A stretch of 64,000 bases of DNA. It comes from Trematomus loennbergii (Eukaryota > Chordata > Actinopteri > Perciformes > Nototheniidae). The stretch spans positions 12,335,949-12,399,948 of the forward strand of contig JAAOOA010000060.1 of the NCBI GenBank assembly GCA_012861695.1, given 5' to 3'. This document shows positions 25,474-37,989 of this stretch, piece after piece. Numbering within the stretch: the stretch's first letter is position 1; each line of letters opens with the position of its first letter. Position numbers and translations under genes: made by a program. The notes beneath the pieces were generated by a model, which saw nothing but the letters and a program-made list of their open reading frames with translations, had not been told where the DNA came from and did not search any database.

Positions 25474-26087
25474 GTAAGCAGGGTGTGAGAAAAAGTAGTT
25501 TATCAAGATTTTATTTAATTATCTGGACAGCATAGTATAATCTATGATAAACTACTTTAACTCATACACTATTTGTAGTCCTGCTAGATGAGATTTTTTC
25601 TTTCCAATTTCCATTATTGATGTATCACACTGCAGTTTTCTGTTCATTGTAATTCAGATTTTCCTATTCTGCCGTCCTTCAGTGGCTGTAGAACCATAGA
25701 CTTTCCATGTGGTGGAAACCAAACCTAATGTTTGAATTAATGATGACCCGATGATGATGGGACCAGGGATTAAATAACACATTCTTACCCCCCCCTGACA
25801 ATGTAGCTGTCACTCTGTGCACAGAAAGGCACTTGGTGTTATGCGACTTGTTTACTCTGAAGCTGGCATAGGAAGCTTCAATACAACACTCAATGAAGGA
25901 CTATTCTCTTATCTTCCTCATGATAACTTCGCACACTATCATAGTCATCTTAAGATCAAGTTTTTAAAGTGCACTCGGGACGGGACTGAACAAACATCAA
26001 CATATCAATAGAGCGACTGCTTCAGGGTGAGCTAAAGTATCGCTGTTGTCTTCACAGAAGAGCGAAAGGATCAATTTGAAGGATCTC

Positions 26088-29000
26088 ATGACAAGTTACA
26101 GTAATGGAGGATTCTTCAACCCTGCCTACCATGACAGCGAGACTCTGGAAATTGATAGAAGGTTTGTTGCAATATGATAAAATGTGTCTTCAAATGTGCA
26201 TCAGTGAACTATTTATTCTGAAAAATGTGTTTTACTCTTTTACATACCAAGCGTGTATTTGAGTGGGTGCTGTTTGTACTCAAAGGGCATGTCATGTATT
26301 ATAAAAGAATGAACAGGATGTCTTCAAGGATCAAGCAGCATATGTATATGTATATGATCATAACACTCTTCTTTTAAACATTACGGTAAACTTTAAGAGA
26401 CAAATACATTAGTGTGTTGGTCTCTACTCAGAAACCTTATCCTGCACTTCCTTGTAGGATATTATATCACCTCCTTAAAAAACGCTCAATATTAAGCATA
26501 TCTATGACACGGATTATGATCATCACTTGAAATTCCAGTTCCTTCCTTGAACTGATAACCTCAGTGCTCTTAAGTGTTATAAACACAAACAGTGTGACGT
26601 CAATGTTTTTTCTTTATCGTCACACATTTGTGGTTTAGGTCTTCCAGCAAAACCCCCCTCCACACTAACCCCTATGCCCGGGGTGAGGGTGCAGATGGAA
26701 ATTACTCCACTGGTCAGATAAGCAGTGATGATGCTTTAAGGAGGGTGCCGCGGGGGGGTTGGCAGGAGGAGAGCTGGAGGGGGAGGGAAAGCCTCCCCAT
26801 GGGCCACATCTCAACACGCCCTAGGAGTCCTTCATGGCAGCATGACATCAGTAAGTGGCCAAGCTACATCTTTTGGACTATGGAACAATAGTAAAGCTGG
26901 GATAGGCAGTATGTTTTTTTTGGGTCGTTTGACAAAAATTAAATTATAATCTTGCAGCATATTGTAATTTCAGTGGTCTGAAAGGAAACATAGATTTGCC
27001 TTGTTTTCAGGCCTTCACTAGTTTCTTGTCTCTGGTGATGAGAAAGGGTGTTTCTTTTGGCTGTTCTAGAAATGCAGTTGCATGTGGCCCTTTAGATATT
27101 GCATGATCCAACGGCACAAACTCTTTTAGCAACCTAAAAATGGACAGACTTATCCAAAAGAAAGTCTGACAATTTTCTCTTGTACTTTGAGATAGAGAGA
27201 AATGTTGTTAAATGTTTAGCCTATTGCTAACCGTAGCAAAAGACTCAGCTGCGGCTAGCACCCAGCAGCTTGTGGCTGCATTTCACATCTAGCTCACATT
27301 AGCTTACAGCTGCAATTAGCAGAAGGCTTAACAATTAGCAACATTTTCAGTCCAACATGAAAGAAGCTAGCTAAAACCTCTAAAAACAGATTATCATTTG
27401 AAAAGGCTCTGAAGGCCCACACCTTTCAAACAAAACAGAAAGGTAGTTCTTATTTAATTGCTGCTTTATAACCCTATTCAAAATCATCTGAATGACGTAC
27501 AGTTTACTGTATATGTCTGTTCTTGTTAATGGTAGGAATGGATGCAGAATACTGCAATATCAATAGAATTACAATACGCTGAGAGCTTTCTTTGGAAATG
27601 TTGCCTCTTGACGTCAAGAAAAGTCTGCCTATCCCAGCATCAATGTATGACGTAAACACATTATTTTTTGTGCATGACAACTAAGGCTATGTAATTTGTC
27701 GTTTTGTTTCTATGTGCCGCTTTGTGTTGCTCAGTGACAATTGTGTTGAAACTTCTACTGCACCTGCTCTCTTTTATTCAGATCACAGTACCTTCCAAAT
27801 CCCACCTGACTCTCAGTATGATCGATCACTTTCCATCCGCCTTCCTTCCACAACATCAGGTAATGTTTAAACTAAATGTACTCCTTAGATAATAGTTTCT
27901 TTTCACAGTTTTTGTTGCGCTCTGTTGCCATGGTTTTGCTAAACACACAGTAAAACCTTTTAATAAATGTGACATTCATGTTGACCTGTTGACTTTGATT
28001 ATCAATCAAGTTAGCAAAGTAGGCTACTGGATAATCATTAATGAAAGGTCTGCAAAACAGAACAGTGACAAGGAAGTTGGCAAAGAAAATGAAACAGAGG
28101 GAAAGGGGTTGTGGGGAAAATATCGTCTTAATCTGAAGGACACAATATAAAGGTTTTGGAAATGTCTGTTTAGAAAGTGGATATTTGGGTATGTGTGACC
28201 GCTCCATGTTAATCACGCTGTACTGTAACTAAATCCCTTTAGAATGACTCTTCAGCTTAAGGCAGCCTAATTCTGCCATTGTGATAAAAACAAAAGATCC
28301 TGCGACTCATTCTAACGAAACCTTCTCACAATTTAATGTCATAATATCTTGAAATAACGAGAAACTTATTTTGATTAGCATGTTAGCATTGGAACTGAGA
28401 GCATTCTAGCAAGCTAACGTTTAGCTCAACGCATAAAGTGTGACTCACAGAGTGAAATTATACTATAATTTAAATGTAAAAGACTTAACGTTACCATATT
28501 ACCTGTGAATAACACTAGTCTCTTGAAATACACAGTTGGCACAGTAGTCAGTCTGCGGTGCTAACAGTATGATAGGTTAATCAGAGTAAAGATAAAGTCA
28601 GTAGTATAGCACCAGAAAAGCTCACATTGCTATCAGTTGTACTTTGGCGGTGCACTACCTGAAGGTAATACGTTCAACGTTTGTGTGCTGTAATTAATCA
28701 GGAAAAAAATAAAGAGACAAAGTAAATCTCAGTCAAGCTGCGGTGGGAGAGTAAATGTTTGCATGTGTGAGCAGCTGCAGGTTTTACATTTAAAAATGCA
28801 GACCCTGATAACTGTCATGCTGCTCCTGTTTTCCCATCTGTCCCGGAGTTTGCCTGTAGATCTCAAGTTTATTTTGGCAATCACAGCCGAACAACAGAAC
28901 TCAATGGGCATCATTCACTAATAAATGTGTTAAGTCCGTATGTCAGATTTATGACATGTTCCTTAACAAAAAATTGTTTATGCCTGTGTTCTTATTATGA

Positions 29001-32000
29001 TGGATCGCATCGGCCTCTTACAGTGAAGCGCTTGTAATGTAATGTTTATTTATTTGAAAGGTCCATAATGATTTGTTAAATAATGAAAATTATTATCAAA
29101 AAATATAATAAATGCAAAAAAAATATGGTAATTTTAACCATTTATTATACAACTGAATATTTCAAGAAAACACAAAAAACACAAAAAACTATTATTTAGC
29201 AAACACATGTTGGCAAAACAGACAAATAAATCGCAATAAGGAATTTTCTTTTAGAATGATTGGTTGATGAGGCACATTATTGTCTTCATGTTTGTTCCTC
29301 CAGGTAACATGACGATGAGAAGGAGGGGAATATCAATGAGACGGATGAGCATGTTTCCTAACGGTGATCCTAACCACGTAGCCTTCACAGAGGACGCCAT
29401 AAGGAACGAGATGGAGAATGGTAAGAGCTTTTGAATGTGAAGAGTGACATCTAATCTACATTCATACAACTTTTACATAGAACTTTTTTGTCATCCTGTG
29501 TGTGACAGAGGAACAGAACCTGGTAAAAGAGCTTGTTGCCCTATCAACACGAGACAGAATTTGGGCGATTCGGGACCTTCCAATGAGCTTTGATGAGAAG
29601 AAACAAATAAGGTGGGTTTTTCACTGAGAAGAAGATGTTACTGTAATTAGCTTCCTTGTTAGAGTATTTCTAGGCACAAAGCACAACCTTTACACCCTGC
29701 TGGGAACCATAAATATGGAACGCAAAGCCAAGGTACAGTGTTGCAATATTGATCACTTGTCAAAAGTGACAGAATTACACACTGCTCTTGTTTCAGGGCA
29801 CATTACACAAGAAACTATTAAAATGAAAGAAAGTCCAAAGGTTTTTTCGGCACACTACAACATTATATAATTCTGGCAGATCTTCTAGCTCATCAGGAAA
29901 TATAGATTTTCAAGGCACTAATGTCATTATTGTAACAAATTAACTTCGTAATCTGCTTATCAATAATAAATAAAATGTATGATAAATAATGAGTAAACAT
30001 TTAAAGTATGATAATACCTTTCTGGGCAAGATTATGGATTGATTATGTTGAAGAAAACACAAATAATGTAAGAAGAAAAATATCCCCAAAAACGTATAAA
30101 AATGTTCATGCAACAGAAGAGAACTATGATATAACGATCAGATTATTACAAATAAAACATCACACTAAATGTACAGACTTTAAAATGTTGTTATTAGCTG
30201 ATGATTAACCTGCACTGCTAATGTACAAAGCCCTAAATCATTTTTCCTTTTTATTACTTTAAGAAATGTTTTAATAAAGTTTTATAAAGTAGGTAAAATA
30301 AATGACTCCTACTTCTAACTATATTCTACATTTCTTCAACAGGAGCCAAGTGCTGGCATTCAAGTCTGCCAAGAAATCTCGCCAGTTCACATGTTTTGCA
30401 GACTGCTCTGAGAACATGTCACTGGTAAGTAAACAACATGCTGCAACACCTTACTTAAACAACTAAACCATCTGATTCATCACCTATGTGTGTATGCTAC
30501 ACAGTCTTTCCGCAGGTGCGGATATGGTATAAGATCGGCCAGGCAGACCCTGGAGCTGTGGCAGGGCATCATGAAAGAGATCGGTGGCACGTTTGGCACC
30601 AGCGTGCTCTCCTACTTCGTGTTCCTCAAGTGGCTGCTCATGTTCAACATTTTCTCCTTCCTGGTGAACTTTGGCTTTATTACCATCCCGCAGCTTGTTT
30701 ACAGCCCCTGGCCCAACATATCTCCGAATGTGAGCTTCAGAGGACTGGAGATACTGACTGGAGCAGTAAGTGGAGGCTCCCACCACAACACATACCTGTA
30801 AAGCCACAACTATCCAAATGGTCCCTAAAAAGTTTCAGTATTTTTTTACTAAATCAAAAATGTTATGTTCACATGAAATTACTATGTCTAACGTTACATA
30901 TGACCCCACAATGATATATAACCCCACAGCTTAATCAAACCCCATAGTGTTATTTAGCTTATTGTTTCAGTTTCCCGCAACTTCAATGTTTTGGTTCACT
31001 CCCACCATTGTTGTTTGCAGATCCAGCAGCAATTTATTTTTCTTGTATTATTAAACATTTTCTAAAATGTACGTTCATATATGCAAACAACGAAGTATCT
31101 TATTTATTATGTGCTAGTTTGCATGAATTCCTGGAACAGATATCTGGAAGATGAGAGACAGGTTCAAAAGTGTGGTTTCCTTATGTTGACATATTAGAGT
31201 TAAAGGTTTTTACAGAGGTTACTTTGGATGTCTCTTTGTCTTAATCCATAAATCAGAAAATAGTGTCAATGGTTATAAAAAATAAATAAAAGGAAAATGT
31301 GTCATGTTTTTAGGAATAAAATGTTACACAAAACCGATATCTTTATATTTAAAGATAAATATATATATATATTGTAAAATGACACCTATTAGACACTACA
31401 GGTTAATAGGATATTAAGAATAACTAATCCAGGTTCCAATGAACTTCCCTAGTTGATTACTTACATTTGGACAATTATCTTTGTATACAAATATTCTTTA
31501 AATGCTAAATGTTGGTAATTTAAGAGAAATTCCCAGACAAGTAGGTAAATACACATCGTAAAATGACCAGTCTAGGAAAAAACTATGTTTTTGACTACAT
31601 TGTCTGGCCTTATGTGAAGATGCTCAATACGTATTTTTCCCAATGCAATATAAATGTGTTTTGGTTTCTCCAGGGTTACTTCAACAACACCGTCATGTAC
31701 TACGGGGGCTACAGCAATGAAACCAGGGTGCATCGAGCGGAGTACAACATGCAGTTGGCTTATTTCTTCACCATTGCAGTCTACATGGTTCTGTGTGGAA
31801 TTGCACTTATCTTCAGGTCAGTCCAATTGTCCATATAACTATATAATGTAGAGAACATTTTACATTTCCTTAAATAACATTAAATTACATGAAGTAGTTT
31901 CAACTCTATAAAATGTACGTTACCTATTTTCGTCACGCAGCATGGCCAGCTCATTCAAGACAAACTATGTGCTAGCAGACCCTGCTTCAAACAGTGCATG

Positions 32001-35000
32001 GCAGCTTCTGTGCAGCTGGGACTTTAATATTACCAACGAGAAGGCAGTGAGACAGCGCAAAAACAATCTACGAGTGCAACTCAAGGTGACTATTACTGTG
32101 TTAAAATATATCAAATAGGAGCAGCTCTCAATGCCATGTTGAATATATTAACTCATTTATTGCCAATCTAAGCTTTTAAAGAGTTTTTCACAATAAGCGT
32201 TCATCAAACTTCAGACCCTTAGTTATCTCAAAGGTTAATTCCTGTTTTAAAACACAACATGCACCTCATAATTTTTTCATTAATCGTCTTGCCCTCTCTT
32301 CAGGAGTCCATGTCAGAGAAGGCCCAGAGGGAGCGCCTAACCCTCTCTGAAAGTCTGAAGCACTTTGGGGTTTATCTGGGTGCCTGGCTGCTCTCCACTA
32401 GCCTGGCTGTCGGCTCTGGAGCTAGCATCTATTATGTCTGCCAATTCGAACAGCAGGTACACAAAACTAAACTGAAACTAAGTTTTATTGTTAAATTGGA
32501 ATAATTGTTCTTTGTTTGATTTAGACTACATAGAGGTTTCTTCGTCTGTACAAGTCTCATTGTTCCATTAAACCAGTATTAACAGAAACATATCCTTACT
32601 GATCCCTTTGTCTGCATGCTCTGAGAAACTGCGTGTCATCGTACTTTATGGCATGGTAATAAAGCAATTGTTCTTTAAATTCAGTATCAGCATGCGTCAT
32701 AAGATTGCAACTTACTGACAGTTATATGTCGAGTCATTTACTGGCAGTGCAGGGTTTGATTCATTTATTTGCACACAGTGTTGTCCGTCTAGCACTATGT
32801 TGAGCTGACCTCCATCTGTTATCTTTATAGCGGGCAACAGATTCTGCCAACTGGTCTCTGCTGCAGGAGGCAGAGACTCTGCTGGTTCCCTTTGTGGTGT
32901 CTCTGATGAACCTGGTCGTCCCGCTCTTCTACTCCCTCTTCAACAAGTTTGAGCACTACTCCAGCCAGCGCAAACAGATCTACGCACTGGTAGTCAGGTC
33001 AGACAGCAGAGACAAATGAATTTAAAGTGCATAAAATTGAGAATTTTAAGTAGAAGTAGAAAGAATTGTTGCATATTAGCATAATTCCCCAAATGTTCAA
33101 GCATCAATCTTGAATAAAATATTTGTTTCTCTTTTCCCACTTACAGAAATGTGTTACTCAAGATGTCCATTCTGGCTGTCTTGTGTTATAACTGGATGAA
33201 TGTGGTGGCTGTAAAGTTTTCGGTATGTTTGACAGGGTTTAACCCAAAAATGTGTTATATCAGTTTCCATCGCTAAAGACAGTCATTCATGAACCTAATG
33301 TTTTTCCACAGTGTTGGGAGTCCATGGTAGGACAGGCTTTGTACCGACTGGTCATTGTTGATTTCCTTTTTCTAATGTTGGGATCCTTCTTTGGAGAGTT
33401 TCTTAGCAAGTGAGTGGCTTTCTGTTTGTTTGTGTTCTTCACAATCAAATAAATGGGGTTGGTTAACCTCACATGTAAATCATATGTCTAATTTCTCCTC
33501 AACAGTGTGATTGGGACCAGATTACTTCCACGTCTGGGGGTTCCAGAGTTTGACGTAGCCAGAAATGTCCTGGAACTGATCTACGCACAGACTCTGGCCT
33601 GGTAAGAGCAATACATTCAACACTTACTAACTACCAGAGTCGGGACCAAGTCATAGTTTTGCATTTCAAGTCAAGTCTTCGCACTGAAGTCCTGAGTCCT
33701 AAACTTTGAGTTTTGAGACACAATTTGTACTTTCCCAGTTGTACTTTATTAAGAGAGTAATAATATATGAAATATACAAAGTTTGTGAATGCATTTAAAA
33801 TGTGTATTTATTTGCTCAAACTAAATTAATAGTATTCTAGAGTCAAAAGTCCTAAATTAAGTCAAATGTTGGTGTTGAAATCAAAGTCAAGTTACAAGTC
33901 TTGATTTTTGTCGAGTCGATATTGAAGTCTAATTTTTATTCACAAAGTCATATCTCTGCTTACCACAGGACCTAACAACTCAATGAATTTAAAATCAAGA
34001 TTTGTGTTTCTCTCCTGGTGTCAATGCTCATTTACTATACATAGTTAGCTAACTGTGAATTTCCCCCCATAGGATTGGTATTTACTTTTCTCCTCTGCTG
34101 CCTGCCATCCAGATCCTCAAATTTTTCATTTTGTTTTACTTAAAGAAGGTAAATGACACTTAATTAATAGCCTTGGTGATTGTGAACTGAACTGCTATAA
34201 TGACAAACAGCCACAGGGAGATCCAAGGCCATCGCTGACCTAGTTGCTCTTTTTAATGTTTTGCGCTCACGTTACGCTATTTGTGCAGCTGGTTCAATAT
34301 TTGATTCAAATCCTTTCATCACACTGACAGCATGCTTTATTTGTGTTTTGGAAAGGACTTAGGTATTGGGATATGTGAAGTCAACAAGTTGGTTATAATG
34401 TTCCAGCAAGATCAATCAATGACAGAGTAATTTAATTCAGAGCGATTGGTCATTTGACTCAGGATGGATCTGGTGTTCTTGAATGTTTCATGAACATGCT
34501 GAATGACCTTTGAAGCAATGCTATTCAAAGCTCTGATGAGTTCTTCATGTTTTCTATTATGGAGTGAAACAGATATGATGTGTAGGCTAGTTTCATAAAC
34601 TTTAAAAACATCATTATGGTAGTGCAATAATAATGAGGGAAAAAGTGTTTTTGTGTGTCATGTATTTGTTCATGTGTATGAGTGTTTTGTTACCACTTCC
34701 CCAGGTCAGCCTGACCCAGAACTGCCAGCCTCCGAGGCGGTCAGGCAGAGCCGCTCAGATGCAAACCATCTTCATCGCCCTGCTCTTCTTCCCTTTCTTC
34801 GTGGGAGCCGTCTCTATGGTTGCGTTCACCGCCTGGAGGTACGAGGACATGACCTACTACAGCCTGGAGTCAAAGAATATCATTGTACAACAACGAAATG
34901 ATAACAAAACTATAACATAGCCTTGGTACACAAACCCCCTAAAAGTATTGATTGGTTTTGTCTACCTTGTCTTGCTCTGTAGTCTGACCCCCTCAGAGCA

Positions 35001-36922
35001 TTGTGGTCCTTTCCGGGGACTCAACAGCACCTTCAATGTGGTCGAAGTTTGGATGGTTCATCTGGAGGAGACCTCTAGTTCTGAATGGGTGGTTTGGATC
35101 TACCAAAATGTCATCAGGAGTGAAATCTTCTACTTTCTTATCTCACTCATCATCATGTAAGTTTATTGTGCAGGTGCCATGTTGCGTATGTGGTGTGTGT
35201 TACATTAATTGAGATGATACATAAAATATAAATTAAAAAACAAGAGGAAAAAAAAAATCATGTCCTTAAAGGGGTCCTATTATGCCAGGTTCATATTTGT
35301 TTTTTGTGCTTCTACTGTGACATGTCTCCATGCTTTAATGTTAAAAAACATCTTTATTTTTCTCATACTGCCTTTACTGCAGCACCTCTTTTCACCCTCT
35401 GTCTGAAACCAGAGCCTGCTCTGTCTCTGATTGGTTAGCTGGCCGGCTCTTACCACTTAGAGATGTCACTCCCCTTAGCCTATCATATACAATGTGTTGG
35501 AGCGCTATCCAACAGAAGCACAGTGTTACATAGTGATGTCATTATGATACTGAAGTAAACAAAGTCCAATTACATTCACAAAAACCTAGATAACAGTCTC
35601 TACAGGAAAAAAAGCATAATAGGGCCTCCTTAATGAGTGAATAATCTTACCTCAAGGTCCATATAGTAGCTAACTTCGCTGTTTAGTAGTTATAATTATT
35701 ACCATGTTCACTCGCTCTAATATCAAATGTGGCTGTAATGTTATATGTATCAATAGGACGTGAACCAAATCCTTGTGCTTAATGTTTTGTTAATAGTAAT
35801 CTTAATACACTTTCTTTGTAGAGTATTTGAAAAATCTTAGCAGGTAACTTATGGACATGAAGTGCAAACATTCGTGGTTTGATTACGTACTATTGTGATA
35901 AGCAGGGTGCTAAATTTAGCAACTGCATCATACCAGTCACCATTCTGCGGTTGATTTATTTGACTATTTAAACATAGACTGTTACAGACTGGAACAGTGT
36001 TTGCATAATGTCATGTCATATTATCATGCTTTCAGAGTCATCATATACATCTTCTGGCAAGTCACTCGGGGCCGCAAGCTCCTTATTCGTGTACTGAGAC
36101 AACAGATTGTTAATGTGAGTGTTCACTTTTTGATATTTTTCCTTCTTTTTGGTACCGATTCCTTAATTTATTGCTTGGCTGTACTTAATTCATCCCTTAA
36201 CTCTTTCTTTTTCTCACATCAGGAAGGGAAAGACAAGTCCTTCTTGTTAGAGAGACTCCAAAATCTCCAAAAATCTCACCCTGATAAAAGATCAAAACAG
36301 AAGAATCCGAAAAAGGTGTGTTGTAAGGATTCTTTGATGTCAAATTCTCACCTTTCAGCCTGAGATTTGCTATTAATTTCTCTGCATATTTTTTCACATC
36401 TTTCAGCACTCCAAACGGAGGCCAGATGACCACTCCTCAGGCGGTCAGTCCACCTCAAACGCCATGGTTCAGGCGTTACTCGCTCGCCAGCAGCTCGAGA
36501 AAGAGGAAGAGGAAAGACTCAGCACTGGCGGAGTTCCAGTTCCCTCCGACATCTCCTCCTCCTCCAGTGCTCTTATTCAGGCCATGCAGGCCCGGCAGAG
36601 GGTCGAGGGTCAAGAAAGGGAGGAACACTACAGCGCAGGTTATTACGAAAGCCCCACAAACACATCCAGCGCTGTCACACAGGCGATGCAAGCCAGACAA
36701 AGAGCGCAAGTGGAAGGAACTGATGATGCAAGTGATCCAACTTCTTCTGTGTCAAGTGTTATGATGCAAGTCATGCAAGCCAGGCAGAGGGCAGAGGAAG
36801 AGGATAGGCCTCAGTGGGTCCCGGCACCCCCACAAAACCCAGCACCCGCAGGCTCCAGCGCGCTCATTCAGGCCATGTTGGCCCGGCAGCAGGCCCAGAA
36901 CGAGTATGATGATGGCTACTAA
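26088..36922 (+). CDS. tmc5: TMC5, transmembrane channel-like protein 5
   Basis: A TMC-family membrane protein, closest to TMC5; its function is not well established. Coding exons: 26088-26161 (exon starts 26058), 26639-26850, 27782-27859, 29304-29420, 29509-29611, 30343-30424, 30505-30765, 31674-31816, 31941-32085, 32304-32456, 32831-32997, 33147-33222, 33312-33409, 33506-33601, 34073-34148, 34705-34838, 34983-35156, 36036-36114, 36223-36315, 36407-36922. All phases agree, giving 958 residues with no frameshift. The N-terminal 150 or so residues are polar and probably cytosolic. Membrane core motifs include GGTFGTSVLSYFVFLKWLL, GYFNNTVMYYGGYSNET, WDFNITNEKAV, the TMC signature CWESMVGQALYRL near residue 538, and FDVARNVLELIYAQT. 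The start ATG was chosen because it is in frame with exon 3 and gives NPAYHDSETLEIDRR. The last exon (residues 788-958) is unusual: it holds five copies of a QAMxARQ motif absent from the human protein as I recall it. Confidence 0.93.
33631..33930. mobile_element. Degenerate hAT-type fragment (CAAGTC family) in tmc5 intron 15
   Basis: The stretch is full of AAGTCAAGTC/GACTTGA-type words and starts CAGAGTCGGGACCAAGTCAT, resembling the ends of the intact elements at 53156 and 57562. No target duplication was identified. Confidence 0.55.
35270..35629. mobile_element. piggyBac-type MITE in tmc5 intron 18
   Basis: TTAA is present on both sides (35266-35269 and 35630-35633), with inverted ends AGGGGTCCTATTATGC / GCATAATAGGGCCTCC. 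Related truncated sequence lies at 41985-42217. Confidence 0.88.
36464..36919 (+). repeat. tmc5: Five-fold protein repeat (QAMxARQ) in the tmc5 C-terminus
   Basis: The units are MVQALLARQQ, LIQAMQARQR, VTQAMQARQR, MMQVMQARQR and LIQAMLARQQ. Their key Gln lies at residues about 809, 845, 879, 908 and 942, a spacing of 29-36. Units are usually preceded by a Ser-rich run and followed by acidic linkers. Each motif looks like a short amphipathic helix. The repeat is within one exon, consistent with internal duplication. Confidence 0.9.
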
Positions 36923-37350
36923 AAAGGGCCTTTATTTTACCATGGATAAGTGGGACAGAATTGAAGAGATGACTGAAAACACACTTTTGATTTGTGCTAT
37001 CACCCATAGATGAATAGCCTTGGTTGTATATCTATAAATTAGGTGATTTCTCTAGAAATGCAATACATTTTAATAGGACAAGTATAGGTACTGTAGCAGG
37101 GCTAGAAGATATCGTAGGCCCACCTCTCTATGCACTTTTTTTGTACAAATATATCTTAATAGTATGTTTCTATGACAGTATATACGCCTTGTAATATAAA
37201 TAAACACTACAGTATAACATGTATAGGCCTCATATTGTGCCATTTTGTGATAAGATTTATATATCATACACTCCAGTTGTCAATACTGTACTATATGGAT
37301 TGAGACCAGATACAAATTTGAAAAATTCTAAAATAAATGTGTCATATTTG
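36923..37350 (+). other. tmc5: tmc5 3' UTR
   Basis: AT-rich sequence follows the TAA codon. AATAAA occurs near 37197 and again near 37332, so the transcript probably ends within this stretch. Confidence 0.55.
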
Positions 37351-37989
37351 TTAGGAATACATGTGTTAGTTTATGCCAAAATAAGCAAGTAAGCATGCAA
37401 AAATACAGTCACCACCATACAGTATACAGTTAAATGTAGTTTTTTATTTAAAACAACACTGCCCTCTGTAGGGATTCTGCATACATTACCACAGATTACA
37501 CATTACTCTTAATAATTGAAATTGTGTTTTTGGCCAGTAGATCAACATTTATTTTACCATTAAAATATTTGGTGAAATATAAAAACTTTTACTATTAACT
37601 TTTATTAAACTATATTTATATAATATAATATCAATGACTAAAACCTGTATTTTGAGTGGAGGGGGGCTTTATTATCCAGCATATTTGGCGAAAAAGCTCT
37701 ATAAAATAAACATTTCCAAAGCATTAAGTAATCATGTTACTCGGGTCAATACAGAAACATCAAATAAAACTAGAGAATGCAATTCCTGAAGAAATTGCTA
37801 GTGGGGAATGCTTTATGCTGAAAATCTGACGCTAAACTGCTATGCTGAAATGTAATGTGTAAGAAGAAAGTGAAGAATTTAGATTGAAATGATACATGAA
37901 CACTGGGGGCTTGAATGTGTGATGAGAGAAGAAAAGAACGTAAAAAGGCTTGGAAAAGCAGCAGAATATTTGAACTGCAAACTTTTGAA
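37351..37989. other. AT-rich intergenic DNA, nothing recognised
   Basis: Between the tmc5 3' UTR and the satellite block there are only short accidental reading frames and no clear repeat or RNA gene. Confidence 0.5.

Noticed and set aside
30486..30914. 142-residue plus-strand frame as an independent gene
   Set aside because: It overlaps tmc5 exon 8 in the wrong frame; the correct frame gives the conserved TMC sequence with an acceptor at 30504.
36464..36919. IQ (calmodulin-binding) motifs in the tmc5 tail
   Set aside because: The arginine is one position off the IQxxxR spacing in every unit, and Ile is replaced by Val, Thr or Met in several.
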